A stretch of DNA of 64,000 nt from Vibrio penaeicida (lineage in GTDB: Bacteria > Pseudomonadota > Gammaproteobacteria > Enterobacterales > Vibrionaceae), in the NCBI RefSeq assembly GCF_019977755.1, contig NZ_AP025145.1, forward strand, positions 124,001 through 188,000, read 5' to 3'. The notes beneath the pieces are model-generated. The model was not told the DNA's origin and ran no database searches. It was given only the letters and a program-made list of their open reading frames with translations. The first letter of the stretch is position 1. The number at the start of each line of letters is the position of its first letter. This document shows, piece after piece, positions 31,376 through 39,678 of the stretch. Made by a program: the position numbers and the translations under genes.

Positions 31376-32845
31376 TTATCTCTTTTTCAAAGAGAGGGCG
31401 TATACCACGATCGAAAGTATTGTGAGCCCTAACAATGTTGCCGCGATTGGGCGCGTAACCAAAATCGACAAATCACCATCTGCGACACCGAGTGCTTGTC
31501 GCATTCGTACCATAAACACCGGTCCTAATACCAACCCAAGTACAATGGGCACCGCGGGTATGTTTTTTTTGCGTAACACATAGCCCAAGCCTGCAAATCC
31601 AAGGGCGATAATGGCATCGGAAAACTGGTAGTTTTGGCTATAGCTACCAATAAAACCCAGAATTAGGATGAAAGCGCCAATAAACCGACCACGGATTTTG
31701 GTGAGGTTCACAATCCATTTGGTCGCGAAGGTTAAATACAAAAAGACCACCACATTGATCAGCAAAAGCGACAAATACAATCCAGAGATAAACTCCGGTC
31801 TTTCAACAAAAAGGGTTGGACCGGGAATGTAGTTGTGCACCATAAATACGGCTAATAGCATGGCCATTAAGGCGTCGGCAGGAATACCAAAAGCCAGAAG
31901 AGGGATCATGACCGATGCCGTCACTGCATTGTTGGAGGTTTCAGAGGCAATCAGCCCTTCTTCTGCGCCATCGCCGAATTTTTCCGGAGTTTTCGAAAAC
32001 TTTTGGGCCAATGTGTAAGAGAAAAACTGAGAGCCGAACTCGCCAACTCCAGGTAATAGCCCCATCACCACGCCCAGCGCAGCAGAGCGAGCAACGGTAA
32101 TTTTATGTTTTGCCAGCGTGATTAAGCCAGAGAAGTACCCTTTACCTTCAAGTTTAGTGGTCTTGGCATCGCCGCCTTTTTGGGAAAGCAGAACAAAAGC
32201 TTGAGACATCGCGAACAGCCCGATTACCGCTGGAACCAGCGGAATCCCACCAAGTAGCCATTCCTGACCAAAAGTATAAGTTAACGTGTTGTATGAGCGA
32301 TCTACGCCGACGGAACCGAAGAAGATACCGAGCCCAAGCATCATGGCGGCATCAAGCACTTGGTTGCGATGCGCTAAAACCACAAACACCATACCCAACA
32401 ACGCGAGCATGGCAAACTCAGCTGAACCAAAATGCGTAGCGACCTGCGATAAAATAGGCGCAAGGAAAACCAAAGAAAGAATGCTCACCAAGCCACCCAC
32501 AAAGGAAGCAGAATAAGCTATTGAGAGTGCTTTTTTCCCTTCGCCTCGCTGGGTCATTGGGTAGCCATCGTAAGTGGTCAATACCGCTACCGGAGTGCCG
32601 GGTGTGTTCATCAAAATGGCAGGAATAGCCCCCCCATACCAAGCGCCGCCATACACACCAACCAGCAAGCTAACGCCAGCTAATGGCTCCATTGAAAAGC
32701 TGATTGGCAATAAAATAGCCATTACACCGGCAGGTTCTAAACCTGGGATAGATCCAATGGTCACCCCAATAAGTGCCCCAAGTAAGATGGCACTCAGTAC
32801 ACTAACCGTTCCGACTTCTGCAAGCCCTAACATTAATGATTCCAT
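31376..32845 (-). CDS. tctA: Tripartite tricarboxylate transporter large permease TctA
   Basis: A 489 aa membrane protein with about twelve helices. TctA landmarks: GVTIGSIPGLEPAGVMAILLP near the N-terminus, and its inverted-half counterpart ALGVVMGLLPGVGEFGSQFF near the middle; also GGAIPAILMNTPGTPVAVLTTYDGYPM. It forms the cytoplasmic-membrane channel of a TTT-family importer with TctB, driven by ion gradient and loaded by TctC. Last gene of a tctC-tctB-tctA run. The substrate cannot be read from sequence: the family takes citrate, tartrate and aromatic acids. Confidence 0.92.
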   Translation of the reverse strand: MESLMLGLAEVGTVSVLSAILLGALIGVTIGSIPGLEPAGVMAILLPISFSMEPLAGVSLLVGVYGGAWYGGAIPAILMNTPGTPVAVLTTYDGYPMTQRGEGKKALSIAYSASFVGGLVSILSLVFLAPILSQVATHFGSAEFAMLALLGMVFVVLAHRNQVLDAAMMLGLGIFFGSVGVDRSYNTLTYTFGQEWLLGGIPLVPAVIGLFAMSQAFVLLSQKGGDAKTTKLEGKGYFSGLITLAKHKITVARSAALGVVMGLLPGVGEFGSQFFSYTLAQKFSKTPEKFGDGAEEGLIASETSNNAVTASVMIPLLAFGIPADALMAMLLAVFMVHNYIPGPTLFVERPEFISGLYLSLLLINVVVFLYLTFATKWIVNLTKIRGRFIGAFILILGFIGSYSQNYQFSDAIIALGFAGLGYVLRKKNIPAVPIVLGLVLGPVFMVRMRQALGVADGDLSILVTRPIAATLLGLTILSIVVYALSLKKR

Positions 32846-32854
32846 GTTATCTCC

Positions 32855-33448
32855 TTACAGATATTGATTGGCAAACAGCGACCAAGATTCTGGCAGTAAC
32901 CCATATAGCCAAACATCCGGTAGCCATAGGTTCAACATAACTCTAAATATGATCACAACGGCTGCGACACCAAGAACGCTCATCATTAACCAAAAGCCAT
33001 CCAGTAATCGGCTTACCCACAGCAAAGTGCAAACAAAAAGCAATGTAGCTGGTGCAAACCCCATAATGGACAGCGAGTGAATGTAAAGTGCAAACAAAGC
33101 ACCAGCAATAATAGCGACACGATAGCTGGCAATGGCCTCGGCACCAGAATCCAAAGCTCGGATGGGATGAAGAGAAAAACGTCGAATGTGGTACAGCACC
33201 TTGAGCAAGGCAAAAACCACAAAAACGCCCAAACCTAGCGCGGGGCCCATCATCGGCTGGGTGTACCAACCACGTTTGGTTTTTACCCAGGATGCTTGCT
33301 CGGGTAAGAACCACAGCAGAAGCAATCCGCACACAGCAAAGAAGACGAAAATTCCGCCTGTCCCTTTGTTTTCCAACCCTTTATTTGTTTCAGATTGGGG
33401 GCTGTCAGTTACAGGCTTTGTGTCGAGAGAATGGGTTTCAGAGATCAT
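32855..33448 (-). CDS. tctB: Tripartite tricarboxylate transporter small permease TctB
   Basis: A 197 aa protein with a hydrophilic N-terminus of about 30 residues and four to five hydrophobic segments (GGIFVFFAVCGLLLLWFLPE; MMGPALGLGVFVVFALLKVL; VAIIAGALFALYIHSLSIMG). Size and position between tctC and tctA identify it as the small permease, although TctB proteins conserve little sequence. AAGGAG precedes the start. A strong GC palindrome separates it from tctC. Confidence 0.85.
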   Translation of the reverse strand: MISETHSLDTKPVTDSPQSETNKGLENKGTGGIFVFFAVCGLLLLWFLPEQASWVKTKRGWYTQPMMGPALGLGVFVVFALLKVLYHIRRFSLHPIRALDSGAEAIASYRVAIIAGALFALYIHSLSIMGFAPATLLFVCTLLWVSRLLDGFWLMMSVLGVAAVVIIFRVMLNLWLPDVWLYGLLPESWSLFANQYL

Positions 33449-33462
33449 ACTGCACTCCTTGG

Positions 33463-33483
33463 AAGGGGGGATATCCCCCCTTT
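33463..33483 (-). promoter_or_regulatory. Intercistronic GC hairpin between tctC and tctB
   Basis: A perfect palindrome, GGGGGG-ATAT-CCCCCC flanked by A and T pairs, lies between the tctC stop and the tctB ribosome site. Such hairpins commonly cause partial termination or protect the 3' end of the upstream message, giving more binding protein than permease. Confidence 0.65.
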
Positions 33484-33486
33484 CGA

Positions 33487-34434
33487 TTACTGATTCATGA
33501 AATTGAGCAGTGATCTCGCTTGTTCAAAGTCTTTCGCTAACAGGGCTTCAGCATCTTTACCACCTAGCCAATAGACACCCGCACCCGTATTCATGCTGAT
33601 GTCCTTAACACGGTCAGCTTGAAGCGCTTTCTGAGCGATACCCGCGATTTTGTCCTTGATCGCTTGAGGCGTACCTTTCTTCACAAACAGACCGTTCCAT
33701 GTTGTTTGCGTAATGCCTGTTTGTTCCGCTAGTGTTGCGACATCAGGCGAAATAGAAAGGCGATCGCGGCTGATCGAAGTGAGCAGCTTTACATCACCAG
33801 AGTTCAAACAGGCTAGAATGAGCTGAGTTGTGGTGTTGATGACATCTGCATCACCATTTGCCAAGGTTGAACAATCCAACACATCAAATGGCGCATCCGA
33901 AGAAAACTTGATTCCGATTTGGTCTGCGGCTTTAAAGGTAATAGCGGTAGGTAAGGCTTGATAGCCAAAATGCCCTAATGTGACTTTGTTGCTTTTAGAG
34001 TAAGCCGCCAACTCCTCCAGATTGTTATATGGCGCGTCTGACTTCACCGCAATGGCGAATGGGTAATCGAGGAAAATCCCAACGGGTTCAAACGTGGATT
34101 GGTCGAATGGTGCAGTGCCATACAACACTTGCGTTGTGAGTATATCGGCAACGAAAGAGCCAATCACCAGCCCATCGGGACGAGAGCGAGAGACATCCGT
34201 CGCACCTACCACACCGCCACCACCGGGCTTATTCACGACAGATGCAGGTTTGCCCGTTTCTTTCGACATTTCTTCTGCAATCACACGGGTAAGAATGTCT
34301 TCCAAATCGCCCGGAGGCCATGGCACAACAAACTTAACTGGGCGATTAGGATAATTAGCGGACAGTGCTGCAAAACTGGTCATCAGACCGGCAGCAATAA
34401 GAGCAGCCTTCATGGCTTTAGTTACACGTTTCAT
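33487..34434 (-). CDS. tctC: TctC-family periplasmic substrate-binding protein
   Basis: A 315 aa exported protein starting at the ATG at 34434 (GGGAAG upstream). A longer frame to 34512 would add 26 residues before the signal peptide and is rejected. Signal peptide AMKAALIAAGLMTSFAALSA, mature start NYPNRPVKFVVPWPPGD, the typical TctC/Bug N-terminus (YPxRPIxxIVPxxxGG). Further landmarks: NKPGGGGVVGATDVSRSRPDG. The usual carboxylate-binding Asp is in PWPPGDLED. The first gene of the transporter set. Ligand unknown; the surrounding 4-hydroxyphenylacetate genes make an aromatic acid a reasonable guess. Confidence 0.9.
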   Translation of the reverse strand: MKRVTKAMKAALIAAGLMTSFAALSANYPNRPVKFVVPWPPGDLEDILTRVIAEEMSKETGKPASVVNKPGGGGVVGATDVSRSRPDGLVIGSFVADILTTQVLYGTAPFDQSTFEPVGIFLDYPFAIAVKSDAPYNNLEELAAYSKSNKVTLGHFGYQALPTAITFKAADQIGIKFSSDAPFDVLDCSTLANGDADVINTTTQLILACLNSGDVKLLTSISRDRLSISPDVATLAEQTGITQTTWNGLFVKKGTPQAIKDKIAGIAQKALQADRVKDISMNTGAGVYWLGGKDAEALLAKDFEQARSLLNFMNQ

Positions 34435-34596
34435 AAACTTCCCTTTCTGTGTTGGGTCGATAAGTCCGAGTAGCCAATTGCTTGGCAGGCAAACGTTCAG
34501 CAGACTTATCATGGAGGTGTTTCACTTTTATCTGACTTTTATTCCGTTAGCTCATTCTTGGCTAACTTATTCTTTACTAAGTTTTTATTTACCAAC

Positions 34597-35094
34597 TTAT
34601 TCTCTGCTAGCCGACGCTTGGCTGAGTGGAACAATGAGGACTGGAATATCACTCTGACTGATGACTTTAAGGGCGGTTGACCCTAAAAACAGACGCGATA
34701 TCGCGTTTGCTTCCCTGTCTCCCATGACAATAAGTTGTGCGCTGTGTTTTCGAGCGCAGGACAAGATCACCTCATGCGGTTCACCTATCTGAGTTTGAAT
34801 TTGTGGAGGCTGTGGTAAGGCAGTCACGTTATCCAGCTCGCTTTCTAAAAAAGACTGAATGCGTGCTTGAGCATCTGCCATTATTTGATCGGTATGCTTT
34901 TGATTCACCTTTTTAGGGAGATAACTCACCATTACTTGCTGAGTCAGTTCTCCAATGGGGGGAATCGCATGAAGAAATACAATTTTGGCATCATGTGCAA
35001 TGGCTTGTTTAACGGCAGCTCGAAACGCAGGGCGACTGCCTTTTTGCAAATCCGATGCGTAAATAATCGTATTAATTTCAGTAAGCATATCCAT
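34597..35094 (-). CDS. Universal stress protein, UspA family
   Basis: A 165 aa single-domain Usp. It starts with the usual strand (INTIIYASDLQKGSRPAFRA) and keeps an ATP-binding G-2x-G-9x-G-S/T-like loop in degenerate form (VMGDREANAISRLFLGSTALKVI: the second Gly is missing). That suggests altered or weak ATP binding. It lies between tctC and the aldehyde dehydrogenase gene, all on the minus strand. Upstream of it is a 19-base motif also found before the flavin oxidase gene. Confidence 0.85.
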   Translation of the reverse strand: MDMLTEINTIIYASDLQKGSRPAFRAAVKQAIAHDAKIVFLHAIPPIGELTQQVMVSYLPKKVNQKHTDQIMADAQARIQSFLESELDNVTALPQPPQIQTQIGEPHEVILSCARKHSAQLIVMGDREANAISRLFLGSTALKVISQSDIPVLIVPLSQASASRE

Positions 35095-35147
35095 TGCCTC
35101 TACATTTTCTGTATTGAACCATTCAAGTTCATCCCGTTAGTATCAGG

Positions 35148-35166
35148 TATCAACCATTGGGATGAG
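35148..35166 (-). promoter_or_regulatory. Shared 19-base motif, copy upstream of the Usp gene
   Basis: TATCAACCATTGGGATGAG recurs with one mismatch at 39627-39645, upstream of the flavin oxidase gene. Here it also has an inverted partner (GTTCATCCC at about 35127). Candidate operator for a shared regulator of this catabolic block. Confidence 0.5.
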
Positions 35167-35189
35167 CTGAACGTTACCCTCTGTTTTTT

Positions 35190-36602
35190 TTAGCGGTTTA
35201 TATTGATTAACTGAGGCTGGGTATTTTCCAATAACCCTTCTTCACCGAATTCCACACCAAACCCCGACATTTTGTTGCCGCCAAAGGGGGCATGAGGCAG
35301 TACTTCGGCGTGACCATTAATCCACACTGTGCCGCACTCCATTCTTTGAGCAACTTGTTGAGCTTGTTCGGTATCGCTTCCCCACACTGAGCCACCGAGT
35401 CCCATATCGCTGTCGTTAGCGAGCTGAATGGCTTGCTCGACGGTTTGATAGGGGATCACGGGTAATACAGGGCCAAATTGTTCTTCATCGACCAATCGAA
35501 TACCGTTAGATACATTCGCTACAATGGTTGGCGGGAATAGGTAGCCTTCGTCACTGACTGGTTTGCCTCCCGTCAGTACTTTGGCTCCTTGGGCAACGGC
35601 ATCGTCGATGAGCTCTTGCACTTTGTTGAATTGATTCAGGTTTTGTACAGGACCAAAGGTTACGCCTTCTTCCAAACCTGCTCCGACGTGTTGTGATTGC
35701 GCGATTTCAGTGAGTGCCTGACAGACTTCTTCATATTGGCTTTCGTGCACGTATAAGCGTTTCAATGCGGCGCAGGTTTGCCCCATATTGATGAAAGAGG
35801 TTTGGAATAGCCCCTGAACGAAAGCCTGTACATCGCTATTTGGCAAGACAATGGCAGCGTCGTTACCGCCGAGTTCTAGAGTTAGGCGTTTCAGATTGCC
35901 CGACGCTGCGCTCATGATGCGTTGCCCTGTTGGGGTAGAACCCGTGAATACGATTTTATTGATGCCTTTATGCTCACTGATGGCTTGGCCGAGTTCGCCA
36001 CCCCCTGAAATGACGTTAATCACCCCATCTGGCAGTACATCTGCCATGATTTCGACCATACGAATCGTGCTGAATGGCGTAAGCTCTGAAGGTTTGATAA
36101 TCACACAGTTTCCAGTACGCAACGCGGGCATTACATGCCAAACCGCAATCATCAGCGGCCAGTTCCAAGGCGTAATAGATGCAACAACGCCAATGGGTTT
36201 ATGGTGCAATTCGATGCGTTTAGTATCGTCATCTTGAATCACTTTAACGGGCACGTCGGCACCAGCGGCGTAACGAGTCCATGCCACAGCACCACCCACT
36301 TCCATTCTTGCTAAATCGAGCGGCTTACCTTGCTCTTCCACAATCAGAGTGGCGAGCTCTTCCATTGCGGCTTCAAGATTGTCGGCAATTTCTGTCAGCA
36401 TTGCCTTGCGCGTCATGTGGCTGACGTTTTTCCAGCTTTCAAATGCCTGTTTCGCAGATTCCACAGCAAGGTTTAGTAGCTTCGAAGATGCTTCTGGCGC
36501 GTCTCTAAGTACTTGCCCTGTGGCTGGGTTAATAACAGGGCGCGGAGGCAGATCACCAGCGCGTTTTTGGCCGTTGATGATCAATCCAAAGCGGTTATCC
36601 AT
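35190..36602 (-). CDS. NAD(P)-dependent aldehyde dehydrogenase
   Basis: A 470 aa aldehyde dehydrogenase, started at the ATG at 36602 (AGGAGA upstream) rather than 36638. Motifs: SITPWNWPLMIAVWHVMPAL (cofactor/substrate tunnel), VFTGSTPTGQRIM (nucleotide fold), catalytic Glu in LTLELGGNDAAIV, catalytic Cys in MGQTCAALKRLYV, and a C-terminal HAPFGGNKMSGFG. It oxidises an aldehyde to the acid. Substrate is not certain. Beside a PuuB-like amine oxidase and 4-HPA genes, 4-hydroxyphenylacetaldehyde is an attractive candidate (inference). It lies 50 bases downstream of hpaA. Confidence 0.9.
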   Translation of the reverse strand: MDNRFGLIINGQKRAGDLPPRPVINPATGQVLRDAPEASSKLLNLAVESAKQAFESWKNVSHMTRKAMLTEIADNLEAAMEELATLIVEEQGKPLDLARMEVGGAVAWTRYAAGADVPVKVIQDDDTKRIELHHKPIGVVASITPWNWPLMIAVWHVMPALRTGNCVIIKPSELTPFSTIRMVEIMADVLPDGVINVISGGGELGQAISEHKGINKIVFTGSTPTGQRIMSAASGNLKRLTLELGGNDAAIVLPNSDVQAFVQGLFQTSFINMGQTCAALKRLYVHESQYEEVCQALTEIAQSQHVGAGLEEGVTFGPVQNLNQFNKVQELIDDAVAQGAKVLTGGKPVSDEGYLFPPTIVANVSNGIRLVDEEQFGPVLPVIPYQTVEQAIQLANDSDMGLGGSVWGSDTEQAQQVAQRMECGTVWINGHAEVLPHAPFGGNKMSGFGVEFGEEGLLENTQPQLININR

Positions 36603-36651
36603 AACAAAATCTCCTGATGTTGATTGAAAGCGCAGCAATCGCTGGGGGGGG

Positions 36652-37680
36652 TTACCCTGCCGATGGTTTCTGCTGGCTTTCCCGGTAGTTGCTTGCGGTT
36701 ACGCCAGACATCCGGCGAAAAAAGCGAGCGAAATAAGCAGGGTCGTGAAACCCGAGTTCGTAGCCAATTTGGGTAATGGGTTTTTGGGTAAGCCCAATCA
36801 AACGTTTGGATTCTTGTAAAACCCGTTCGTTAACCAAGCGTTTCGCCGATTTTTCGCTAACGCGTTGGCAAATGCTGTTAAGCCGAGATTCGGTCACACA
36901 CAGCTCGCTGGCGTATTGGGATAATGTCCAATGATGGACAAACTGCGCTTCGATCAGCTGGTGAAATTGATGAAATATTTGAGCATCAATATCGCGAACA
37001 GAAGACGCCGAATTGGTTTCGTCTGACATACGAATGATTTCAATCAAAACCAAGCGCACCAACGAATACAACGCCTTAGCTTTTTCCGTACGGTCGTTGC
37101 TGTATTCATCGTTTAGCAAGGCAAGCAACGTAAGAATTCGATTAAGCGACGCTTTATGAGTACCAAGCGGAATACACACTCCTTTAGTGGCAAACAATCC
37201 TTTGTCGTTTAAAGCGGACGTTTGGCTGAGTATTTGCCATACGAATTGCTGTCGAATGGTCAGCACATAGCCTTCCGTTTCCGTTGAGATAGTGAACCCA
37301 TGCGGCACCGTGGGCGGTGTAAAAAACAGTACCGGACCTTCACACTGATAGGTGCGGTTATCCAGTTGCAAACGAATGTTACCCGACATCACTACATGCA
37401 CTTGATAGAAGCGATCGTGATAATGCACCGGCATATCGTGACCGAAGAAATCCGCCAGGTTCTGTATCTGTTCGAAGTGAACTTCGCTATCGATATAGCG
37501 TCGGTCGTACGCTTGTCCGATATCGATATTCGGAATACGTGATGTCGCTATATTCTTTTGCGTAACATTGGCTTGCGCGCCATTGTCTTTTGCGACATTA
37601 GCTAGTGCGGCATTGTCTTGCACCGCATTGGTTTGAGCTAAATTAGCTTGCGTGATGCTTTTGGTGTTTGTCGGACTCAT
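36652..37680 (-). CDS. hpaA: AraC-family activator of 4-hydroxyphenylacetate catabolism
   Basis: A 342 aa AraC-type regulator close to HpaA. The family N-terminus appears at about residue 49 (RIPNIDIGQAYDRRY), followed by the cupin sensor (FFGHDMPVHYHDRFYQVHVV, PPTVPHGF) and the C-terminal double HTH (WTLSQYASELCVTESRLNSI; ITQIGYELGFHDPAYFARFF). HpaA senses 4-HPA and activates the hydroxylase genes in E. coli. Odd here is an extra N-terminus of about 45 residues made of seven pentapeptides ending in Asn. GGGGG precedes the ATG at 37680, so this extension is probably translated. Confidence 0.88.
   Translation of the reverse strand: MSPTNTKSITQANLAQTNAVQDNAALANVAKDNGAQANVTQKNIATSRIPNIDIGQAYDRRYIDSEVHFEQIQNLADFFGHDMPVHYHDRFYQVHVVMSGNIRLQLDNRTYQCEGPVLFFTPPTVPHGFTISTETEGYVLTIRQQFVWQILSQTSALNDKGLFATKGVCIPLGTHKASLNRILTLLALLNDEYSNDRTEKAKALYSLVRLVLIEIIRMSDETNSASSVRDIDAQIFHQFHQLIEAQFVHHWTLSQYASELCVTESRLNSICQRVSEKSAKRLVNERVLQESKRLIGLTQKPITQIGYELGFHDPAYFARFFRRMSGVTASNYRESQQKPSAG
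37552..37656 (-). repeat. 15-bp minisatellite encoding Asn-ending pentapeptides in hpaA
   Basis: Seven in-frame 15-base units encode ITQAN, LAQTN, AVQDN, AALAN, VAKDN, GAQAN and VTQKN. Every unit ends in Asn, and the consensus is x-A-Q-x-N. The units are diverged at the DNA level, so the array is not very recent. Confidence 0.8.
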
Positions 37681-37760
37681 AAATCCCCCGAAAAATGCTT
37701 CTCTGCTGATGCTTATGTCTGCGAATGGTTAAGGGAGAACCAGCAGAGAAGCGTCAAACT

Positions 37761-38123
37761 TTACTGAGCAACTGCTAAGTAGTGTTTTACAAACTTGGGT
37801 GTGCGGATGTGCCAACGCACTTTTGTGCCTTGCTCTACAAACCAAGAATCGCCTTGCTTGTAAGTGTGGGATTCGCCTGTCTCTTCATTGGTAAGCTCGA
37901 CTTCGCCTTCCAAAACCGTAGCGTGCTCTGTGAAGGGGTATTGCATACTGAATTCGCCTTCTGTACAGCCAAACAAACCGCAGCTCAATGCGTCTTCGGG
38001 GGTGCCTGAAATCATCGCTACCTCGGCCTGAGGTGAACCAGAGATCACGGTTGAACCAAGGTTTTCGACACTGCCGACAGACATCATTTCAGGCAGGGGT
38101 TGATTCAATAGAATTGGTTTCAT
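37761..38123 (-). CDS. Cupin-domain protein
   Basis: A 120 aa single-cupin protein of the Cupin_3 type (EGEFSMQYPFTEHATVLEGE as motif 1 region; GDSWFVEQGTKVRWHIR as motif 2 region). Cupins of this type often sit beside PuuB-like oxidases in amine-catabolism clusters. Here the flavin oxidase gene is about 100 bases upstream on the same strand. The role may be enzymatic or product binding; unknown. Confidence 0.8.
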   Translation of the reverse strand: MKPILLNQPLPEMMSVGSVENLGSTVISGSPQAEVAMISGTPEDALSCGLFGCTEGEFSMQYPFTEHATVLEGEVELTNEETGESHTYKQGDSWFVEQGTKVRWHIRTPKFVKHYLAVAQ

Positions 38124-38224
38124 TGGTATTTCCTTTTTCGTTGACTTTTATAAGCGTATTTATTGGTGAAGCACGTGTTTTTATTGTGTATTGGTTAATA
38201 ACGTGTACCAGTGAGAAGTGCGAT

Positions 38225-39523
38225 TTAGCGCCTGCCCATCCAGTAGCCCGAGATTTGGTGGAAAAGCTTGCCGCTGGTCACGAGCAATGGCCGGGCAACA
38301 TCCTTTCCGATGACACGTGTCAGTGGTATTGAACTCATTAAGCTGTAGCGATCGGTGCTTTCGCTCATCCCTTCTGCTAACACTTTGCAAACAATATGGC
38401 TTGGGGTTACGCCAAAGCCAGAATAGCCCTGTACGTAAAACACATTGTCGTGTCCTTCTAGTGTTCCGACTTGTGGGAACAGATTGGCGGAGCAACAAAG
38501 GGGTCCACCCCACGCCATGTCGATTTTCACGTCTTTCAGGTATGGGAAAATCGTCAGCATGTGTTTGCGGTTCCATGCCTTTAAATCGCTCGGCATGTAT
38601 TCGACCCAGCGCGTCGCGCTACCAAATAGCAGGCGGTTTTCTTTGGTGACTCGGTAGTAATCGATAACCGGGCGAATGTCGCTGTAGGCACCGCGAATAG
38701 GGCTGATGCGTTCAATCATCTCGTCGCTGAGTGGCTCGGTTGCCATTTGGAAGGCATAGGTATTGATGGTGTGTTGATGCAAGTGAGGTTCCATGCCCTG
38801 CAAAAACCCATTACATGCCCACAGGAGTTTCTTCGCCGTGACTGTGCCTTTAGCAGTACGTACTTTGATTTGCTCACCGTATTCCACATCCAGCGCTTGG
38901 GTGTTTTCGTAAATAGAGATTCCCAATTCAGAGGCAGCTTTTGCTTCGCCAAGCAGCAAGTTCAATGAGTGAATATGCCCTGCACCCATGTGTTTCAGCG
39001 CGCACGAGTATGCTGGTGAGCCAATAACGTCTTGCACTTCCGATCCGGTATGCAGTGTGATTTCTTCGTCGGGTGTGGCTTTTTTAAACTCGTCCATCCA
39101 AGTACGCAGCGTTTTTTCCTGACGACCGTTAAAGCCCAGATACGCGTAACCCTGACAAAAATCCGCATCGATATTGTACTTTTCTACGCGCTCACGAATG
39201 ATGCTTGCGCCGATGTTGCCCAGCTTAAAAAGTTCTTCGAGCCCATCTTTGCCAACGTGCTTCTTTACCGTGTCCAAATCGTGACCTAATCCCGCCATGA
39301 TCTGACCACCGTTACGGCCTGTACCACCATAACCAAGGTGTTTGGCTTCCAATACAGCAACATTGGTAATGCCTTTTTCTGCCAGTTCCAAAGCGGTGTT
39401 AATGCCCGTAAAGCCACCACCAATGATCACGACGTCTACATCAAGATCATTGTCCAAAGTCGGAAACGACAAGTCGTATTTCTTGGTAGCAGCGTAGTAA
39501 GTAAGAGAATTTAAATGTTCCAT
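38225..39523 (-). CDS. FAD-dependent amine oxidase, PuuB-like (DAO family)
   Basis: A 432 aa flavoprotein of the D-amino-acid-oxidase superfamily, resembling PuuB (gamma-glutamylputrescine oxidase). FAD-binding GxGxxG at about 33-40 (VDVVIIGGGFTGINTALEL), then GYGGTGRNGGQIMAG, the conserved substrate-side loop, and C-terminal FYVQGYSGFGVTPSHI. It oxidises an amine to an aldehyde with release of peroxide. No PuuA, PuuD or PuuE gene is in the window, so a complete putrescine route is not present; an aromatic amine substrate such as tyramine is possible. A shared 19-base motif lies about 100 bases upstream. Confidence 0.85.
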   Translation of the reverse strand: MEHLNSLTYYAATKKYDLSFPTLDNDLDVDVVIIGGGFTGINTALELAEKGITNVAVLEAKHLGYGGTGRNGGQIMAGLGHDLDTVKKHVGKDGLEELFKLGNIGASIIRERVEKYNIDADFCQGYAYLGFNGRQEKTLRTWMDEFKKATPDEEITLHTGSEVQDVIGSPAYSCALKHMGAGHIHSLNLLLGEAKAASELGISIYENTQALDVEYGEQIKVRTAKGTVTAKKLLWACNGFLQGMEPHLHQHTINTYAFQMATEPLSDEMIERISPIRGAYSDIRPVIDYYRVTKENRLLFGSATRWVEYMPSDLKAWNRKHMLTIFPYLKDVKIDMAWGGPLCCSANLFPQVGTLEGHDNVFYVQGYSGFGVTPSHIVCKVLAEGMSESTDRYSLMSSIPLTRVIGKDVARPLLVTSGKLFHQISGYWMGRR

Positions 39524-39626
39524 AATATTGTTCTTCTAATTTCCATTCTGTCTGTGGTTCCAGACCCAAACTCAATAGTCGTTGGGTGGGCTAATTACCA
39601 TTTAGCCAAGTTTTGAGATTGGTCTA

Positions 39627-39645
39627 TATCAACCATCGGGATGAG
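39627..39645 (-). promoter_or_regulatory. Shared 19-base motif, copy upstream of the flavin oxidase gene
   Basis: TATCAACCATCGGGATGAG, one mismatch from the copy at 35148-35166. It is in the same orientation relative to the downstream minus-strand gene. Confidence 0.5.
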
Positions 39646-39678
39646 GCCTGGCAAAGCGCTGAATTTCATTGAAAAATT

